From Larix sibirica (Eukaryota; Streptophyta; Pinopsida; Pinales; Pinaceae): a stretch of 10,002 nucleotides of DNA. The DNA lies in assembly GCA_004151065.3 (NCBI GenBank), contig NWUY0300041122.1, positions 9,464 through 19,465 of the forward strand, in the 5' to 3' direction. Below, in pieces: positions 1 to 8,296 of this stretch. Each line of letters starts with the position of its first letter. The first letter of the stretch is position 1. The translations under genes were made by a program, and so were the position numbers. The notes below the pieces were generated by a model. The model had not been told where the DNA came from, searched no databases, and saw nothing but the letters and a program-made list of their open reading frames with translations.

Positions 1-1863
1 TGGGTATATATAATAATTGTGCCAAGGACACCTGTATACATCGTACCATTTCTGTACACAACATGATTACATATCAAAAGTGCCCTGTATTAAACCATAT
101 AATACATGTTATAACCATAAGCATATATATGTGTGAAGCGCTAAAAGCTTAACCATATGGCAACGTAGAAGCATACCTACCACATGTAACTGAATAAATA
201 TATTATTAATAATTTTTCATTTTCCAACTCATACTTCCACTTTTCCGTCAACCCACACTCCATCACATTTTTCAACTCATTCTCCCACTTCCCGAAACCA
301 CGCTCCAAGAAACGGACATTTTATAGATTTCCAACCGGAATTTAAGTTAAACATTATAAACACAAATTTATGTTTTTACGAAAATAATATAACTATAATT
401 ATGTCAAATCTTATTCGTTCATATAATAAACATTTTATTTCATAAGCATTGCAAAGTGCAATAGTACAAAACGTTTTATTTTAATATATTTTTCTCTTCC
501 ACTCTGACATGCCATCTCTTTTGCATGAGTACGTTGTGACGACCACCACTAGCAACATGATTGTCTTTAATGTCAGAGTTTACATGTATAAGTGGACTAT
601 ATCCTTGATGTACGCACCCTAGCTACCTACCACGTCAGTCTTTCCTTCTTCTACCCCNCCAAAGTTTAAAGATTGATGTCAACCTCAAAGTCCCATGGGA
701 TTTGCGGAGCTGTTGCATTGTCAATTCTCAACACTTCCAATGAAAAGTTTAGAGCTGTCTTTTTTAGTCCAAACAAAGTGTGTAGACAAACTTCAATTGT
801 GCATCTGAAAAATGGAGCTCCAACATGAAATTAAAGAACAGACAACAAAGATCTCAAAGTTCTCTTAAATAACTAAACTTATGAGGATTAGAATAGTTCA
901 ATTTTGCAAAATTGTATTTTTTTTGTTCACAAAGTCTTTTATAGAGAAGGAATTTAGCAAAGAATAATACTTTATCAAGCTTGACAACCATTTCTAAAAA
1001 GAATTTGCTGATATCTTTATGGCTATTGACAGTACAAATAATTTTTATATTGAAACATAGAAATCAGTTTGGACAAATAATTTTTATGAACAATTCTCAA
1101 ACATCTTTGTAGCAAAAGAATACAAGTAGGATAGTCGCAAGGGACAAGGAAGCGTAAGACAAAAGGTGCAAAGTCATAGTCCTCTGGTTAAAAAAGCACA
1201 ACACTCCGACAACGTTCTAGACCAGTAAGGTGTAATTCTCAAAGAAAACTGTGGAGCTCCGAGTAGAATCATACGAGGAATACAATACATTGAATATAAA
1301 AGAGACGGGCAAAAGTACCCAAACAAAACAACCTTGTTCTCGATCCATCTTAATGTTATGTCCATTCCATAAGAGGAAATTGAGCTAAAATTGCTTCAAA
1401 ATTAAAGTGCTCTATTTGAAAAATGAACCCCCTCCAAAAGAGTATTGGATGCCATGTTCAACACTCCTCAAAGAGAAGATATCATTTTTTTCATAGGATG
1501 TTGTTCGTGATCATTGCTTATTTCCCTGAATGCATTTTCAATTGTTTTTTAAACTAATTGTTTGGAAAACTAATGAACGGTAAGATATGGTAGGTTGTTG
1601 TCATGTGAACACGACCATTAAGAGGTTAAATATCCACTTGTAGCCTCCTCCTACTAAACTTGCAATCTACCAATTCTCCATGGAACTCTCCAAGGTTTTA
1701 TTCACCTTTCCACATTCAAATTTCCATTATATTAGTTTGTTGAGTTGATTAGGGATAGAGAAACTTATATAGTTTGAGTGTTTCGTTTTATTTTTGTTTG
1801 CACTAGCTTTGCAATTAGTGGTATATGGCTAATTTGCTCACACTACACAAATAACCTAACAAA
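1..1863. other. AT-rich intergenic DNA, no gene seen
   Basis: Both strands are crowded with stops; the only listed reading frame of note is a 63-codon minus frame at 1174-1365 with no recognised domain. The stretch holds a weak duplication near 225-315, a 15-bp direct repeat ACAAATAATTTTTAT at 1034 and 1073, and one undetermined base at 658. Confidence 0.6.
225..315. repeat. Diverged direct duplication, about 48-bp period
   Basis: CAACTCAT at 225 and 273 each begin a similar pyrimidine-rich stretch: CTTCCACTT...CCG...ACCCACACTCC in the first, CTCCCACTTCCCG...CCACGCTCC in the second. The match is imperfect with small gaps, so this is an old duplication. Confidence 0.45.
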
Positions 1864-2040
1864 AATGACTACTATGGTTTGTTTCATATGTTTACAAGCC
1901 ACAAGATTAATATAAAGTTATAGAATAATGACTACTATGGTTTGTTTCATATGTTTACAAGCCACAAGATTAATATAAAGTTATAGATGTATGCTAGAAT
2001 GTCAGATTAATATAAAGTTATAGATGTATTCTAGAATGTG
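1864..2040. repeat. Nested tandem duplication (63-bp and 37-bp units)
   Basis: Bases 1864-1924 recur without a mismatch at 1927-1987 (63-bp period). The end of the second copy then repeats with a different period: 1967-2003 and 2004-2040 are 37-bp units differing at one internal base and the last base. The near identity means both events are recent. No coding content is present. Confidence 0.9.
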
Positions 2041-3499
2041 GACATGTGCATTAGATTATATTATACATGTTTCTTTTGAACTTACCAAGTTTGAACCTAT
2101 CTTGAAAACTCTAAGAAATTAATCTTTGTAACTCTGTACTGATATGGGCCTGGTCATTTAGAAAGAGGTAAAAAGTTGATCTTGACATGAACATGATTAG
2201 TCACTTCTCATCATGCTTACATCCACTAGGGATACTAATGCAGGTGTCTCAATCAAATCAAAGCTATATTTCATTTCCTTAAGATAAGCACAGTACAAAC
2301 ATGAAAAATCAAATTAGTTATTTTATAGCATAAATTTATTTTTAATGTTGTGTTGTTAAGAACATGGACACAAATGCAATGTACTCTTAATCATGATCAC
2401 AATACATATGCTATTGAACTGGCATAAATTAATATAGATCCATCTTAAACTCAGATTTATTTAGCACTAAGAAGAATTTAAGAAACAAAAACAAATGTAA
2501 ACAAATGTGGTAAGATGGATATATGCTCTTTTTTTTATGTGATGGTAATCAACAAAAAGTTACCTTTTAAAATTATTGTGTATTTAAAATTTTACATTAA
2601 ACTTGATTTTTTTCATTTTAATTTATTAACTTTATCCACAAATATGACACATCTCTTACATCAAAAATATAAAATTCACTTCATTAGTTTTTCTAATGCA
2701 ATTGGCACAACGAATTTACAAAAAGATATTATCAAAAATTTTCATTTTAACTTTACAAGCCAAAGCATATAAATAAAATTGCAACAAAACATTAGCAAGA
2801 AATTCAATGTGAATAGATTTAATGGTGTTTGCATCATGATACAAAACCAATGCTCAAAACTTTACATTTTTTTCACTCGAGTTAGTTAGGACTACAACAA
2901 TTATTTTGAAATGAAAATAAATATATTAATGTTCACATATAACCAAAAAAAGGTCAATGGGACTGCAAGCAACCAGGAGTAACGACAGCCATACATACAT
3001 GGAGTGCTTAATGCATCTCGCTCTGAATAGAAGATCCCACGAACAATTATATATCACATAAGGCTCTCCCCAAAGTCACAAGTATTAATCACTAACATTT
3101 TTCTTCCATATGTATGACTAGCTGAACATATTTTTTGGCAACCAAATTCTTTCCCATACACAGTTTTCCCAAAGGTAAGGTAAAAGTGGAGAAGTGTTCA
3201 CACAAGATTGGATTCTGCGGAGTGGAATGATGCCTTTCAGTGAGACATCATTGACCAAAGAAGACATATACTTTCATACAGAGCAACACCATCGTGATAA
3301 TGTAGTATAGACCCGGTCACAAACAAATAACTTTAAAACTAATAACCAGATCACTTCTCAGCCTGACAAAGCTCAAGTTGTTCAGAGTGGATACTGATGC
3401 AATTGTATTGTTATTTGGATGTATGAGAGATAACGTCGAGAATACAGATCCATGTCTTTCTAAGGAGCTCATGTTACCATCCACCTGTGAATTTATAAA
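2041..3499. other. AT-rich intergenic DNA, no gene seen
   Basis: Reading frames here are short and AT-driven. The longest, 85 codons at 2515-2772, is Phe/Ile/Lys/Asn-rich as expected by chance in such sequence. A 64-codon minus frame at 3317-3511 has no recognised domain. No RNA gene or clear mobile element was found. Confidence 0.55.
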
Positions 3500-4205
3500 T
3501 TCCAGTGGCATTTAAGAAGATATCAACTTTGGTTTCCATATGACACGCAATGCCACCCCTATGCCCTCAAACCAACACAACACCTTTCCTCTTGTTGCCT
3601 CCCTCGTTACAAACATGAAAATGAAGGGCGTTTCGAATGTCCGCGAGCAGTGCCGACTGTCAGGACTTTCCCGAATAGAGCTCAGATTTCCGGTATACAA
3701 TTTGGTGACAAAACCACCATCACGGCCCCGGTGGAGAAGTCTGGCTGGCATGAGCATGGCTTCGAAAGTAAAGTGAAGTGAGGTGCAGTGCAACACAGTT
3801 CACAGGTAGGGACCACATGACAGGAAGATGGCTCGTTCTCCAAGGTGCAGGACAGGAGACACAGCATTTACTATTTACTGTGGAGAGAGGTAGAGGTAAA
3901 GTAGGTAGAGAGAAATGGGTAAAGGAGGGTCGTAGACTCGTAGAAAACGACCAGCACGCACGAGCTGCGATGGTGTTGTACTTGGACGATAATTACTGTT
4001 GGTGGTCCACTGCTCACTCTTTGCTTTTAACTGGGCATTTGCCACTCTTTCCGTTCCCCTTCCATTGGGCATTGCATTTGCCGGTGAACTACGCAGTACG
4101 TATGCCTGGGTTTTCATCCATTCAACTGTTACCGCGGTTAGGGGAGGGAGGCCCGGAGGGTATTGGTTTTAAGATGTGGCTAGATTTGGCGTGTACGGGT
4201 GGAGT

Positions 4206-4214
4206 ACACGTGGC
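4206..4214 (+). promoter_or_regulatory. G-box / ABRE-like element ACACGTGGC
   Basis: A perfect CACGTG core (4207-4212) in the ACACGTGGC context bound by plant bZIP and bHLH factors. It lies about 730 bases before the GRF start codon, at the edge of the GC-richer block that may begin the leader. Function is inferred from motif and position only. Confidence 0.35.
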
Positions 4215-4260
4215 ATGCTAGGAATCAACACTTCTGTCCGGCGCCGCGCTCTGCCGCCTC

Positions 4261-4278
4261 CATCATCATCATCATCAT
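4261..4278 (+). repeat. CAT trinucleotide microsatellite, six copies
   Basis: Six uninterrupted CAT units in the presumed leader or proximal promoter. A repeat of this kind can vary in length between alleles. Confidence 0.85.
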
Positions 4279-4319
4279 CTCTAAGCTGCAGCCTGCGCTC
4301 CTCTTTGGATGCATCGGCC

Positions 4320-4358
4320 ATGAACAAATAAATGAATACTACGCATCAAACCAACTGA
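4320..4358 (+). other. Two minimal upstream ORFs in the presumed leader
   Basis: ATG at 4320 reads MNK then TAA (4320-4331), and ATG at 4332 reads MNTTHQTN then TGA (4332-4358). They matter only if the transcript begins upstream of 4320, which is not shown. Confidence 0.3.
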
Positions 4359-4362
4359 AGGA

Positions 4363-4389
4363 TTAGGTTTAGGTTTTAGGTTTAGGTTT
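4363..4389 (+). repeat. Short telomere-like TTTAGGT repeat
   Basis: Four near-perfect TTAGGTTT units, one base different from the plant telomere unit TTTAGGG. It lies in the presumed 5' leader. Plant promoters and leaders often hold short telomere-like motifs, but this degenerate form is not the canonical telo-box. Confidence 0.6.
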
Positions 4390-4602
4390 GTGCTGTATGT
4401 ATACTGGTGGTAGCACGGAGAACAGAGGTGTATGACTTTTGGTGAAGTGAGGGTATCTTGCTACTTTGGCAAAGAGGTGAGGTGAGGTGATGTGTGATGG
4501 ATGGATATAGTACAACTAGTAGAAGAAATGGAAGCATTGTTACAGTAATTGACAGTTGTATCGTTAATTTTTAAATTGTGTTCAGTTCTGGATAATATCT
4601 GG

Positions 4603-4611
4603 TTAGGGTTT
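4603..4611 (-). promoter_or_regulatory. Telo-box (AAACCCTAA on the minus strand)
   Basis: TTAGGGTTT on the plus strand is an exact telo-box, about 330 bases before the GRF start codon. In other plants telo-boxes near transcription starts bind Myb-like TRB proteins and are found in genes active in dividing cells, which fits a proliferation factor. The role here is inferred. Confidence 0.4.
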
Positions 4612-4618
4612 GACCTTG

Positions 4619-4777
4619 ATGTTGATGGAAGGTGGAGGAGGAGACATTGGTGCCAAATCAAATTCTCATCAAGTTCCCACTTATCTAGTGCCGATCGTGG
4701 GGGGCACAAGTGCCACTCGCACGCATCAGAGGAAGAATCTCACAGATCCGAGCGTTAGGCACTCGAAGGAGCTTTAG
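4619..4777 (+). other. Upstream ORF of 52 codons
   Basis: ATG-led ORF starting MLMEGGGGDIGAK and ending RHSKEL, stop TAG at 4775-4777, in the same frame as GRF exon 1 but cut off from it by stops. It has no recognisable domain. If it lies in the mature leader it should reduce GRF translation; it could also belong to an unseen spliced form. Confidence 0.3.
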
Positions 4778-4820
4778 TTCGGCGCTTCCATCCAGTACAG
4801 CAGTGGCGATTGGGTTTGTT

Positions 4821-4930
4821 ATGCGAGACGCAGAAATCTATTGCGAGCGGGGCGAGATAGTGAGGTTGAAGGCAGCTGAACGGAATCCTGTCATCCTGTC
4901 GGAGGAGTGATGTGGGTTTGTCATAGTTAA
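4821..4930 (+). other. Two overlapping upstream ORFs just before the GRF start
   Basis: A 29-codon ORF (4821-4910, beginning MRDAEIYCERGE) ends in TGATG, so its stop overlaps the ATG of a six-codon ORF (4910-4930, MWVCHS). The latter ends 12 bases before the GRF ATG. Their closeness to the start makes them likely to be in the leader; effect on translation is inferred. Confidence 0.4.
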
Positions 4931-4942
4931 GGCGTTACTAGC

Positions 4943-5555
4943 ATGGATAATTATTCTGGGACTGGGACAGGAAACTTGGGCGAGGGAGAGAGGGGGAGGA
5001 ACAACAGCAATCTAGTGTCTGGATTGGCGACGGAGAACAGACTGAAGCTGCCAGGTATGGGGGGAATGATGTTAGTGTCGTCGACCAGTCCTGGAAAGCA
5101 GCAGCCGCGGTGCCGGTCAGCTTCCGATATGGAGGTGGGGATGGAGGTGGACGATTACAGGAGTGGCGGAGTAGGAGGTCCCACGAAGGTAGCTCGAACG
5201 GATGGCTATGCCCCATTTGTCTGCCGAGAGCAGAAAATGCAAATACAGATGGCCAGTGCTGCCAGTGCTGCCAGTGCCAGTGCCAGTGCCAGCGATCATC
5301 ATGTTCTAGTACTACGTAACAGAAGCGGCAGCGACAACAGCAGCGCCTGTCTTGTGTCAGAAGGCCGTCCCCGTTTGGCTCCCTCCTCGACCAATTCATA
5401 CGCTTCCTCCGAGAGGACCATATTGAACAATGACGGCAGCAGCATTAGCAACACGGTTTCTTCTGAGTCCAGAATCCTCCTCCGAAGCAACGACTCGGTG
5501 TTATCGGCAACAGACGCAAAGCCCAGCAGCCTGCGCTTCTATAAACCTCCTGCAG
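4943..5555 (+). CDS. GRF: GRF coding exon 1: Ser-rich N-terminal region
   Basis: Encodes residues 1-204 plus the first base of codon 205. The donor is CAG|GTAGGT. No folded domain is visible; the segment is rich in Ser, Gly and Asn and includes a Ser/Ala run at about residues 104-117, encoded by tandem GCCAGT/GCCAGTGCT units at 5252-5293. KVART at 82-86 resembles the KLART stretch in the N-terminus of Arabidopsis GRF2, so this is probably a true GRF N-terminus and not an unrelated fusion. Retaining intron 1 would end translation at the TAA at 5561-5563. The 5' end of the transcribed exon lies upstream of 4943 and is unknown. Confidence 0.88.
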
Positions 5556-8296
5556 GTAGGTAATTAATCTGTAAAATTTGAAATCCAATATTCCCATTGC
5601 TTTTAGCTGCCCCACCCCCACTGCCTAGTACGGTATTTATGTGAAACTGCAGAAACCGCACCCCGCCCCGTTTGACGTTCAGATGGTGGCGTGCGTTTTT
5701 AGCTAAACTTGTCTTCCACGCTCCGACGGAGATCTTTCGGGCAGATACATTTAATTTACACATGCTGCCTTGTCGTTGATAAGGCCAGCACCGCCCACAA
5801 ATTGGTACTGCTCACATGCGTGGGAAACAATAAAATTTAATCGGCGCATGGCAAATTAATGACTCTCGTCACGAAAATTGACCGTCAGTTTCACGAGCTT
5901 TGCAGTCGAATCTTCACGATGAGGCTTTTGGGCTCGTTATGACTTGTGAGATTCACCTTTTGATTGTGCGTGTGTGTTTGTCTGTATGCAATATATGCAG
6001 GGCTGCCGCTGCCGGTGTCGTCCATGGCAATGGGAAGAGAGATTAGGGGAATGGAAATGGGAGTGCATGGTGTAAGAACAGGAGTACGTCCTCCCTTCAG
6101 TCCAGCGCAGTGGCAGGAGCTGGAACACCAGGCGTTGATTTTCAAGTACATGATGGCCTGTGTTCCCGTGCCGCCTGAGCTTATCATTCCTATTCGGAAA
6201 AGTTTGCTTTCACTTCCCCAAAGATCTCCTCCACTTCCTCCTCAATCTCATCATCATATTCCCACTCGTAAGTTTAGTTTATGTCAAATGCAATAGTAAA
6301 GTTTATTACAGCTCTCGCTTCTGTAAGTAAATAAATCATAGGCTTTATTGTAGCTGACAGGCGTTTTCCTTTGTGGTCAAAATTGTCCATGTTTTGGCAG
6401 TGACGCCGTGGAGTCCGTTCCACATGGGATTTGGTGGGAACATAGATCCAGAACCAGGAAGATGTCGGAGAACAGACGGTAAGAAATGGCGTTGCTCGAG
6501 AGACGTCGTTCCTGACCAAAAGTACTGTGAACGCCACATGCATAGGGGCCGTCATCGTTCAAGAAAGCCTGTGGAAGGCCACACTGCCGCTGTCACTTGT
6601 CAATCTAATTCTACTTCTGCCCCCGCTGTTACCAGTAGCAGCAACGTCCTACCACGCCCAGCTTCAATCTCAGTTAACTCGCTGCAGAAACTACACCAAC
6701 CTGGTCCTCTTCTCGGGACGAAAAATTTGTCCTTCACTGGCAGCGGGAGCCAGATTCAACAGTACCCATTGCAGTCAGCTGCCGGAGCAATAGCAGCATC
6801 ATCTCCATCTGCAATGGGAAACAAAGATTACAGGTAAGCACGTGATTACAGATAGCACTATTTTCTTGTGAGGCCTGTTGCCAAACCCTCATACATTGTT
6901 TCCACACACCGACGGCAATTAAATTATTAGAATAGATATTTAATCTAAATTAAATACTTAAAAACCATTGAAGCTAGTCTCCATCCTTGATTTGCAAAAA
7001 TCAAGGATCCCAATTCATTAGAACAAGTAAATAATACTCCAATCCATAGAAACGATCAACAAAATTGATTGGAATGGAAGTCAATTCATCAATGCAACTA
7101 GACATGCCTAGAGAAGAACCATTCTTACCTCCCTTGAGAAAAGAAACCTATACTTCAAATGCCTTTAAGCCGTTTAGTAATATTTTTTTGTAGCATTCCC
7201 TTTACTGAACCTACTGTACAAATAATTTAAGTTGCAGCATCTTTTATTCTTTCCTTCATGTCTACACGACCTAAAGTAATTTTAATTACAGTTCTGAACA
7301 TTTTTTAGGTATGTGAACGGGATGAAAGGTGGAGAAATGGATGAGCACATTTTGTTTTCGGAGACTTCCGGTAGCAGCACGATGAACAATCAATGGCGAT
7401 TCATGGCAGCATCCAAGGAAGCAGTGCCTCACAGCTCTCTGTCGAAAACCAACAGCAATGATTCCCTGTTGCAGTACAGCTCTAGTCCACAACTAAGAGC
7501 CCTTCTCGGCCAAAACCTCGGCATTATGACGGAGGGAAGCCAAGTTGCCAGTATCCACATGAACCCCCATGACAAGCAGCACCAGCAACGGCAACAGCAT
7601 TCATTTCTAAGCACCGATTACGGGAGAGTGCAGGAAGGCATGCGAGAGCCCGAAGAGCAGCCTCTGCGTCATTTCTTCGATGAGTGGCCCAGATCAAGAA
7701 ATCCATGGGCGACCAACGTCGAAGAGGAGACGTCGAACCGTAGCTCCTCAACTACCCAGCTCTCCATATCGATTCCCATGCCGTCCTCCAATTTCTCAGC
7801 AACGGACTCCAGTTCAACTCCTCGTGGCAAGTTATCGCTAACCTCTCTAAAATTATCTATGTCTGGGGATGGTAGCGATCCATTAGGTGTGGATCCTATC
7901 GAAATGGGTCTTGCAGTAGGCATGAATATGAATGTGGAAGACCGTCATCGACAAACCCATAGCCAACACCACCATCACCATAATCAGGCCAACTGGGCTC
8001 CCATAACGTGGGGAAACCCAATGGAGATAGGGGGTCCTTTAGCAGAGGTTCTTCAGTCGTCCACTACCCCAAGTGGGTGCAACAACAACAAGCCTGGGCT
8101 AAATTTAATGACTGATATTGGATGGAAGGACAACATGAACAATAGCAGAAGCAGCAACAAGAACAGTACCAGTAGCCATTCTCGAGACAGCCCGCCAAGC
8201 TGCTTGCAAGCATCATCCCCAACAGGTGTTTTACAGAAAACAATAGGTTTTGTTTCTGGCACTAATAGTAACAACACATCCAAAACCGAATCATGA
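4943..8296 (+). CDS. GRF: Growth-regulating factor (GRF) transcription factor, GRF1/2-like, four coding exons
   Basis: Spliced coding sequence is join(4943-5555, 6001-6267, 6401-6833, 7309-8296), 2301 bases, 766 residues plus TGA. Seen: QLQ domain at about residues 236-271 with Q241, L245 and Q248; WRC domain at about 309-352 with C315, C325, C336 and H339 in C-X9-C-X10-C-X2-H spacing and a basic GRHRSRK tail; then FFD (560-562), TQL (587-589), GGPL (679-682) and SPTGVLQK (741-748). Known of the family: plant-specific nuclear factors promoting cell proliferation in leaves and meristems; WRC binds DNA and carries the nuclear signal, QLQ binds GIF co-activators, and the C-terminus activates transcription. 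The TQL plus GGPL pair points to the Arabidopsis GRF1/GRF2 group. The start is the first ATG after an in-frame TAA at 4928-4930, and it opens with MD as many GRFs do. At 766 residues it is clearly longer than Arabidopsis GRF1/2 (about 530). The exact paralog number cannot be assigned. Confidence 0.95.
5252..5293 (+). repeat. In-frame GCCAGT/GCCAGTGCT tandem repeat in exon 1
   Basis: Short direct repeats of GCCAGT with and without GCT encode the Ala/Ser run at about residues 104-117. Copy-number change would add or remove residues in steps of two or three without shifting the frame. Confidence 0.8.
5556..6000 (+). other. GRF intron 1 (445 bases, phase 1)
   Basis: GTAGGT at the donor and ATATATGCAG at the acceptor. 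The end of the intron is rich in GT dinucleotides (about 5966-5982) instead of a clean pyrimidine tract. A second donor-like GTAATT starts four bases downstream at 5560. No ORF or RNA gene inside it can be supported. Confidence 0.88.
6001..6267 (+). CDS. GRF: GRF coding exon 2: QLQ domain
   Basis: Acceptor ATATATGCAG|GG, donor CACTC|GTAAGT. The phase 1 junction with exon 1 makes Gly205 (G+GG), and the next phase 1 junction makes Leu294 (C+TG). The QLQ domain lies at 6093-6200 with core [15 protein letters not shown], followed by VPVPPELI and PIRKS, the standard GRF form. In the family this helix pair binds the SNH domain of GIF/AN3 proteins. A Cys (C258) stands where Gly or Asn is more usual in the turn before VPVP. 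A Pro/Ser/His-rich linker ends the exon. Retaining intron 2 would stop at 6294-6296. Confidence 0.94.
6268..6400 (+). other. GRF intron 2 (133 bases, phase 1)
   Basis: A short intron between the QLQ and WRC exons, with a strong GTAAGT donor and a TTTTGGCAG acceptor. It is AT-rich compared with the flanking exons, and it has an in-frame stop at 6294-6296. Confidence 0.92.
6401..6833 (+). CDS. GRF: GRF coding exon 3: WRC DNA-binding domain and miR396 site
   Basis: Acceptor TTGGCAG|TG, donor TACAG|GTAAGC, phase 2 at its end. It encodes residues 294-437 plus two bases of codon 438. The conserved lead-in [12 protein letters not shown] (295-306) precedes [17 protein letters not shown] and the rest of the WRC domain (6445-6576). 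The zinc ligands C315, C325, C336 and H339 are all present, and the nuclear-localisation-like basic cluster RGRHRSRK (342-349) is intact, so the domain should be functional. The second half of the exon is low-complexity Ser/Ala/Gln sequence ending in KDY. Reading on into intron 3 gives an immediate TAA at 6835-6837. Confidence 0.95.
6556..6576 (+). promoter_or_regulatory. miR396 target site in the WRC coding region
   Basis: The bases CGTTCAAGAAAGC followed by CTGTGGAA encode RSRKPVE (residues 346-352). From general knowledge of plant miR396, its first seven bases pair with TGTGGAA and the rest with GTTCAAGAAAGC, leaving one C bulged. This bulge is the known arrangement in GRF mRNAs of seed plants. 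The site should allow mRNA cleavage and limit GRF levels in older tissue. The sequence match is direct; the presence of miR396 in this organism is inferred. Confidence 0.9.
6834..7308 (+). other. GRF intron 3 (475 bases, phase 2)
   Basis: GTAAGC donor and CATTTTTTAG acceptor. The intron is markedly more AT-rich than the exons around it. It contains a CACGTG palindrome at 6839-6844 that overlaps donor position +6, and an 11-bp perfect hairpin at 6983-7008, listed separately. No coding content is supported. Confidence 0.92.
6983..7008 (+). repeat. Perfect 11-bp hairpin with GCAA loop in intron 3
   Basis: ATCCTTGATTT (6983-6993), loop GCAA (6994-6997), AAATCAAGGAT (6998-7008). As RNA the loop is of the stable GNRA type. 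No terminal repeats or target duplication are evident around it, so its origin is unknown. Confidence 0.6.
7309..8296 (+). CDS. GRF: GRF coding exon 4: C-terminal activation region with FFD, TQL and GGPL motifs
   Basis: Acceptor TTTTTTAG|GT completes Arg438 (AG+G), followed by [13 protein letters not shown] and LFSETSGSS, a GRF-like stretch that confirms the join. Conserved islands in order: RHFFDEWP (558-565), [10 protein letters not shown] (586-595), WAPITWGNP (667-675), [11 protein letters not shown] (679-689) and SSPTGVLQK (740-748). The spacers are Ser/Asn/Gln-rich and include a five-His run (658-662). In the family this region is the transactivation part, and TQL with GGPL marks the GRF1/2 group. 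Translation ends at TGA 8294-8296. A competing AG at 7290-7291 would put TGA in frame within nine codons, so the 7308 acceptor is preferred. Confidence 0.93.

Larger units (their letters stand above)
3500..4942 (+). promoter_or_regulatory. Presumed promoter and 5' leader of the GRF gene
   Basis: Base composition becomes more balanced here than in the AT-rich stretch to the left, and no protein-coding gene is supported. Visible elements are an inverted CCAAT box (ATTGG, 4064-4068) beside a pyrimidine-rich patch (4045-4063), a G-box (4206-4214), a CAT microsatellite, telomere-like repeats, a telo-box and several ATG-led uORFs. I see no convincing TATA box close to a likely start; a TATAAAT at about 3492 is some 1.45 kb from the ATG. 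The transcription start and any leader intron cannot be placed from sequence alone. Confidence 0.45.

Noticed and set aside
1174-1365. Minus-strand 63-codon frame, considered as a retroelement fragment
   Set aside because: No protease, reverse transcriptase, integrase or gag motif can be seen, and no terminal repeats surround it.
2515-2772. Plus-strand 85-codon frame
   Set aside because: Composition is what AT-rich random sequence gives; no signal, domain or neighbouring promoter supports it.
3489-3500. TATAAAT as the GRF TATA box
   Set aside because: It is about 1.45 kb from the start codon in AT-rich sequence where such matches occur by chance.
3778-4221. Plus-strand reading frame of about 147 codons upstream of the GRF gene
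   Set aside because: It opens on GTG, not ATG, shows no domain or family resemblance, and lies in the presumed promoter. Longer chance frames are expected where GC content is higher.
4930-4942. Acceptor TACTAG before the GRF ATG, implying an earlier coding exon
   Set aside because: There is no pyrimidine tract before it, and the MD start fits GRF proteins. The possibility of a spliced leader is not excluded, but nothing in the sequence supports an upstream coding exon.
4938-5399. Minus-strand frame of 153 codons over exon 1
   Set aside because: It is the antisense shadow of the repetitive, Ser-coding GRF exon 1 and has no recognisable domain.
5964-6296. Exon 2 read as a separate ORF starting inside intron 1
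   Set aside because: The frame opens on a TTG in the GT-rich intron end and crosses a good acceptor and a strong donor. Splicing gives a complete GRF, so it is not a separate gene.
7290-7292. Alternative acceptor (ACAG) for exon 4
   Set aside because: In the required phase it reaches TGA within nine codons, whereas the acceptor at 7306-7308 yields the conserved GRF continuation.
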